From the NCBI GenBank assembly GCA_031260545.1, contig JAIRJQ010000027.1, positions 1 through 7,852 of the forward strand: 7,852 nt of DNA, given 5' to 3'. This document shows positions 5,348 to 7,852 of the stretch, piece by piece; the first letter of the stretch is position 1, and each line of letters opens with the position of its first letter. A model generated the notes under the pieces. It saw only the letters and a list, made by a program, of their open reading frames with translations. It was not told where the DNA came from and did not search any database. Source of the stretch: Methanomassiliicoccaceae archaeon (GTDB taxonomy: Archaea; Thermoplasmatota; Thermoplasmata; Methanomassiliicoccales; Methanomethylophilaceae). The position numbers and the translations under genes are program-made.

Positions 5348-7852
5348 ATGAGAGGAAACGTTCGAATTTTTATTTCATCGATAGTTGTATCGATACTTTT
5401 AGCAGTTCCGTTCGCTTTGATGCTCGCCGATATCCAAGGGGGCGCAGAGGACGATACAGATGCAACAATGTGGGAAAATGGTTTCCTGGCAGATCCCAAA
5501 GGAACAGAATTCGATGATTCATGGATACCCGTATCAACACCGCAGGAGCTTGCATGGGTCGGGGACGGAGAGTCTCATAAAGCGGTCAACGGGCTTACAT
5601 ATATATGGTCACTGAGTGCAAAGTACTATCTTACAAATGACATAATATTCGATCCTGACAACCCCGATCATAACATGAACGGCGGAGTGAACATCCAGTT
5701 GTCAGTAGTGGTTTCGGGAACAACTTTGAATATAACTCTGACACCGTCTTCCAGCACCATCAAAGAACTTTCTGCAAGGATAGAGCACACTGTAATGGTA
5801 TCCGCCAGCAACAGTGTACAACTGGCAAATATTCCGTTAGGCACACATTCTTTATCCATAAAAGGAACGTTAACCTCTGGTGAGAAATTTTTATATTCTA
5901 CAATAATAGACACGACATCGAACGGCACTCTCACCAAAACATTCGATAGCAATGGGAACTTCAACCCGATAGGCACCTTCACGGGTATGTTCAACGGAGA
6001 CGGTAATGTGATCTCCGGGGTGAATCTAATCAAATCAGAATTTCTGCCATCGGTAGTATATGCGGGTCTTTTTGTTTCTGCATCATCAGACGCATTGATA
6101 TCTAACGTAGGTCTCGTGGGAGGCTCTCTAACTGTCGCATCAGACTCTCAAATATCTGCAGGCGGCATAGTCGGCGATGCAGATTCATCAACAATAACCA
6201 ACTGTTATAACACAGGTCCAGTCACATCAGTATCATTTCATCTAGAATCAATGCAATCGTATCTAGGCGGGATAGCAGGCAGCACATCATCGTCATCAGC
6301 AATAACCAACTGCTATAACACCGGCTCCATCTCAACGGGGGCAATATCTAACAAAGTATTGTCAAATGTAGGCGGGATAGCAGGCTACGCATCGTCAACA
6401 ATAACCAACTGTTACAACACAGGATCGCTGAGATCATTTGGTAATGCAGGCGGTATAGCAGGCTACGCATCGTCAACAATAACCAACTGTTACAACACCG
6501 GCTCTGTCTCATTTATAGCAATGCAATCAGGGATAAAGGGAGGCATGTATGCAGGCGGCATAGTAGGTCAAGCATCATCAGAATTATCAATAATCAACTG
6601 CTACAACACCGGCTCCATCTCATCGACGGCAGGAGGAACACCTGATCTATCAATAATGCATGCAGGCGGTATAGCCGGCAGTGCATCATCTATAACCAAT
6701 TGTTACAACACAGGATCGGTGAGATCATCATCAGGTAATGCAGGCGGGATAGCAGGCAACGCATCGTCAACAATAACCAACTGTTACAACACTGGCTCCG
6801 TCTCAGTGAGGGTAGGAATGAGGGCTCCAGAAGAACTATATGCAGGCGGGATAGCAGGCAACGCATCGTCAACAATAACCAACTGCTACAACACCGGCTC
6901 CGTCTCATTGACGGCAGAAGGAGCAGGGCCTGAAATACCAATTCAATATATAGGCGGTATAGCCGGCAATGCATCATCTATAACCAACTGCTATAACACC
7001 AGCTCCATCTCAATGACGTTACAAGGAGGGCCAGAACTATTACCGTCATATGCAGGAGGTATAGCCGGCAGTGTATCATCTATAACCAACTGCTATAACA
7101 CCGGCTCCATCTCAATGACTTTACAAGGAGGGCCAGAACCATTACCCTTATATGTAGGCGGGATAGCAGGCAAAGCATCGTCAACAATAACCAACTGCTA
7201 TTATCTTATGGGTAAGCTGTCCTTAGATGGATCGCCGTCCGGAGATCGCCTCTACGGCGTTGGTTCACCAACAGTCGACGGAAACTCCAATGGTTCGCCA
7301 AGGCCCGGTATCCAAGGCTCCGGCGCAAAGTCAGAAGAAGATATGAAATTATCGCCACCCGACAGTAATTCAGTGTATTATACAGGAATAACTGCCGTTG
7401 GTTCCGAGTCGGTCCAGGGATGGGATTTCAACAATACATGGACAATAATCTCAGGGATGAACAACGGATATCCGATATTCGGGTCGTTCGTCGGAATGAC
7501 CGTAGAATTCACAGAGCAGCCTCAGGACCATAGAGTAACTCCAGGAAAGATCGTCGTATTCTCAGCCTTCGCTGAAGTTAAGCCAACAATGTTGCCGCAG
7601 TACCAATGGTACATCTCCACAGACGACGGGGACACATGGCAATCGATAGAGGGAGCGGTCGGCTGGAATTACGCATTCGGCCCGGTGTCAGAAGAGGACA
7701 CCGGAACAAAGTTCAGGGTATACGCGACAGGGCCTGAGTATGACCTTACGACAGAATACTCGGATGTAGCCACTTTGTATGTAGGCTCATATTACAACGT
7801 GACGCTGACGCCCGGAACAGGATACACACTGTCTCCGCATGGTGATTCGGAA
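5348..7852 (+). CDS. Large exported GLUG-repeat / Ig-like surface protein (3' truncated)
   Basis: The frame from the ATG at 5348 stays open to the window end, giving 835 residues without a stop. The N-terminus has Arg2 and Arg6, then a hydrophobic stretch at 7-26, and looks like a signal peptide with possible cleavage near ADIQGG. Next come VSTPQELAWVG and YYLTND (about 92-98), an unusual ~105-residue beta-rich insertion, and FNPIGTFTGMFNGDGNVISG (205-224). AGLF (239-242) leads into eleven GLUG repeats (272-~620). A terminal segment with WDFNNTWTIISGMNNGYPIF precedes an Ig-like domain (about 717-812), and SYYNVTLTPGTGYTL (814-828) begins another repeat-type domain. This architecture is typical of adhesin-like proteins of gut methanogens and bacteria. 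It is probably displayed on the cell surface; ligand and anchor are not visible. All eleven cysteines lie in the repeats. Confidence 0.88.
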   Translation, partial: MRGNVRIFISSIVVSILLAVPFALMLADIQGGAEDDTDATMWENGFLADPKGTEFDDSWIPVSTPQELAWVGDGESHKAVNGLTYIWSLSAKYYLTNDIIFDPDNPDHNMNGGVNIQLSVVVSGTTLNITLTPSSSTIKELSARIEHTVMVSASNSVQLANIPLGTHSLSIKGTLTSGEKFLYSTIIDTTSNGTLTKTFDSNGNFNPIGTFTGMFNGDGNVISGVNLIKSEFLPSVVYAGLFVSASSDALISNVGLVGGSLTVASDSQISAGGIVGDADSSTITNCYNTGPVTSVSFHLESMQSYLGGIAGSTSSSSAITNCYNTGSISTGAISNKVLSNVGGIAGYASSTITNCYNTGSLRSFGNAGGIAGYASSTITNCYNTGSVSFIAMQSGIKGGMYAGGIVGQASSELSIINCYNTGSISSTAGGTPDLSIMHAGGIAGSASSITNCYNTGSVRSSSGNAGGIAGNASSTITNCYNTGSVSVRVGMRAPEELYAGGIAGNASSTITNCYNTGSVSLTAEGAGPEIPIQYIGGIAGNASSITNCYNTSSISMTLQGGPELLPSYAGGIAGSVSSITNCYNTGSISMTLQGGPEPLPLYVGGIAGKASSTITNCYYLMGKLSLDGSPSGDRLYGVGSPTVDGNSNGSPRPGIQGSGAKSEEDMKLSPPDSNSVYYTGITAVGSESVQGWDFNNTWTIISGMNNGYPIFGSFVGMTVEFTEQPQDHRVTPGKIVVFSAFAEVKPTMLPQYQWYISTDDGDTWQSIEGAVGWNYAFGPVSEEDTGTKFRVYATGPEYDLTTEYSDVATLYVGSYYNVTLTPGTGYTLSPHGDSE
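6161..7201 (+). repeat. Eleven GLUG-type coding repeats
   Basis: The consensus GGIAGxASSTITNCYNTGS recurs with GG codons starting at 6161, 6266, 6371, 6449, 6554, 6665, 6743, 6845, 6953, 7055 and 7157. Spacings are 105, 105, 78, 105, 111, 78, 102, 108, 102 and 102 nt, all multiples of three. The core is nearly constant, and the following 7-18 residues vary in length and sequence. Repeats 6, 9 and 10 share a core lacking the Thr codon (ASSITNC). Repeats 3, 4, 7, 8 and 11 share the ASSTITNC form. Repeat 5 is divergent (ASSELSIINC), and repeat 11 ends the array with NCYYLMG. In GLUG proteins such units form a beta-solenoid; each unit here probably adds one coil. Confidence 0.9.

Noticed and set aside
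6690..6977. Minus-strand repetitive, Leu/Arg-rich frame of 95 codons
   Set aside because: Its repetition is only the reverse complement of the GLUG coding repeats.
6161..7201. Repeat array considered as a CRISPR or non-coding satellite
   Set aside because: Spacings vary between 78 and 111 nt but are always multiples of three, and the frame encodes GLUG units throughout, so it is a coding repeat.

Overview
This looks like chromosomal DNA from an archaeon, most likely a methanogen-related Thermoplasmatota of the Methanomassiliicoccales type. The reasons are indirect. It carries an NAD-type dihydroorotate dehydrogenase pair (PyrD/PyrK) with archaeal-style motifs. It is rich in ATA, AGA and AGG codons. 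Two genes have TATA-like elements about 25 bp before the start codon, as in leaderless archaeal genes. It also encodes a large secreted GLUG-repeat/Ig-like surface protein of the kind common in host-associated members of that group. All six visible stop codons are TGA or TAA, never TAG, which fits but does not prove this placement. No rRNA, tRNA, CRISPR array or transposase is visible.

Layout. Positions 1-114 hold the 3' end of an unidentified plus-strand gene. A short regulatory-looking spacer follows, with an inverted repeat, a TATA-like palindrome and three 13-nt tandem repeats that include the ribosome binding site. It leads into a 510-residue Schlafen AlbA_2 / GHKL-ATPase / winged-helix protein (268-1800, plus). 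This gene converges, with 9 bp between stop codons, on a three-gene minus-strand operon read pyrD -> pyrK -> small TPR protein (3869 down to 1810). The three genes overlap or nearly touch. Divergent from pyrD, across a 113-bp shared promoter region, is a SufS-like cysteine desulfurase (3983-5188, plus). After a 159-bp spacer with a TATA box and a palindrome next to the Shine-Dalgarno, a very large exported repeat protein begins at 5348 and runs off the window with 835 codons visible.

How the genes fit together. PyrD and PyrK form the fourth step of de novo pyrimidine synthesis, dihydroorotate to orotate, with electrons passing from FMN through the [2Fe-2S] and FAD of PyrK to NAD+. The divergent cysteine desulfurase could supply sulfur for Fe-S clusters such as that of PyrK, but this link rests on adjacency only. 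The Schlafen-type protein is probably a regulator or nucleic-acid-associated ATPase and has no obvious partner here. The surface protein is probably an adhesin or cell-surface solenoid and is functionally separate.

The most unusual part of the window is the surface-protein gene. It has eleven GLUG repeats, some about 91-97% identical at nucleotide level, with a higher-order three-repeat periodicity. There is exactly one cysteine per repeat and none elsewhere in the visible protein. No clearly new multi-gene system is evident.
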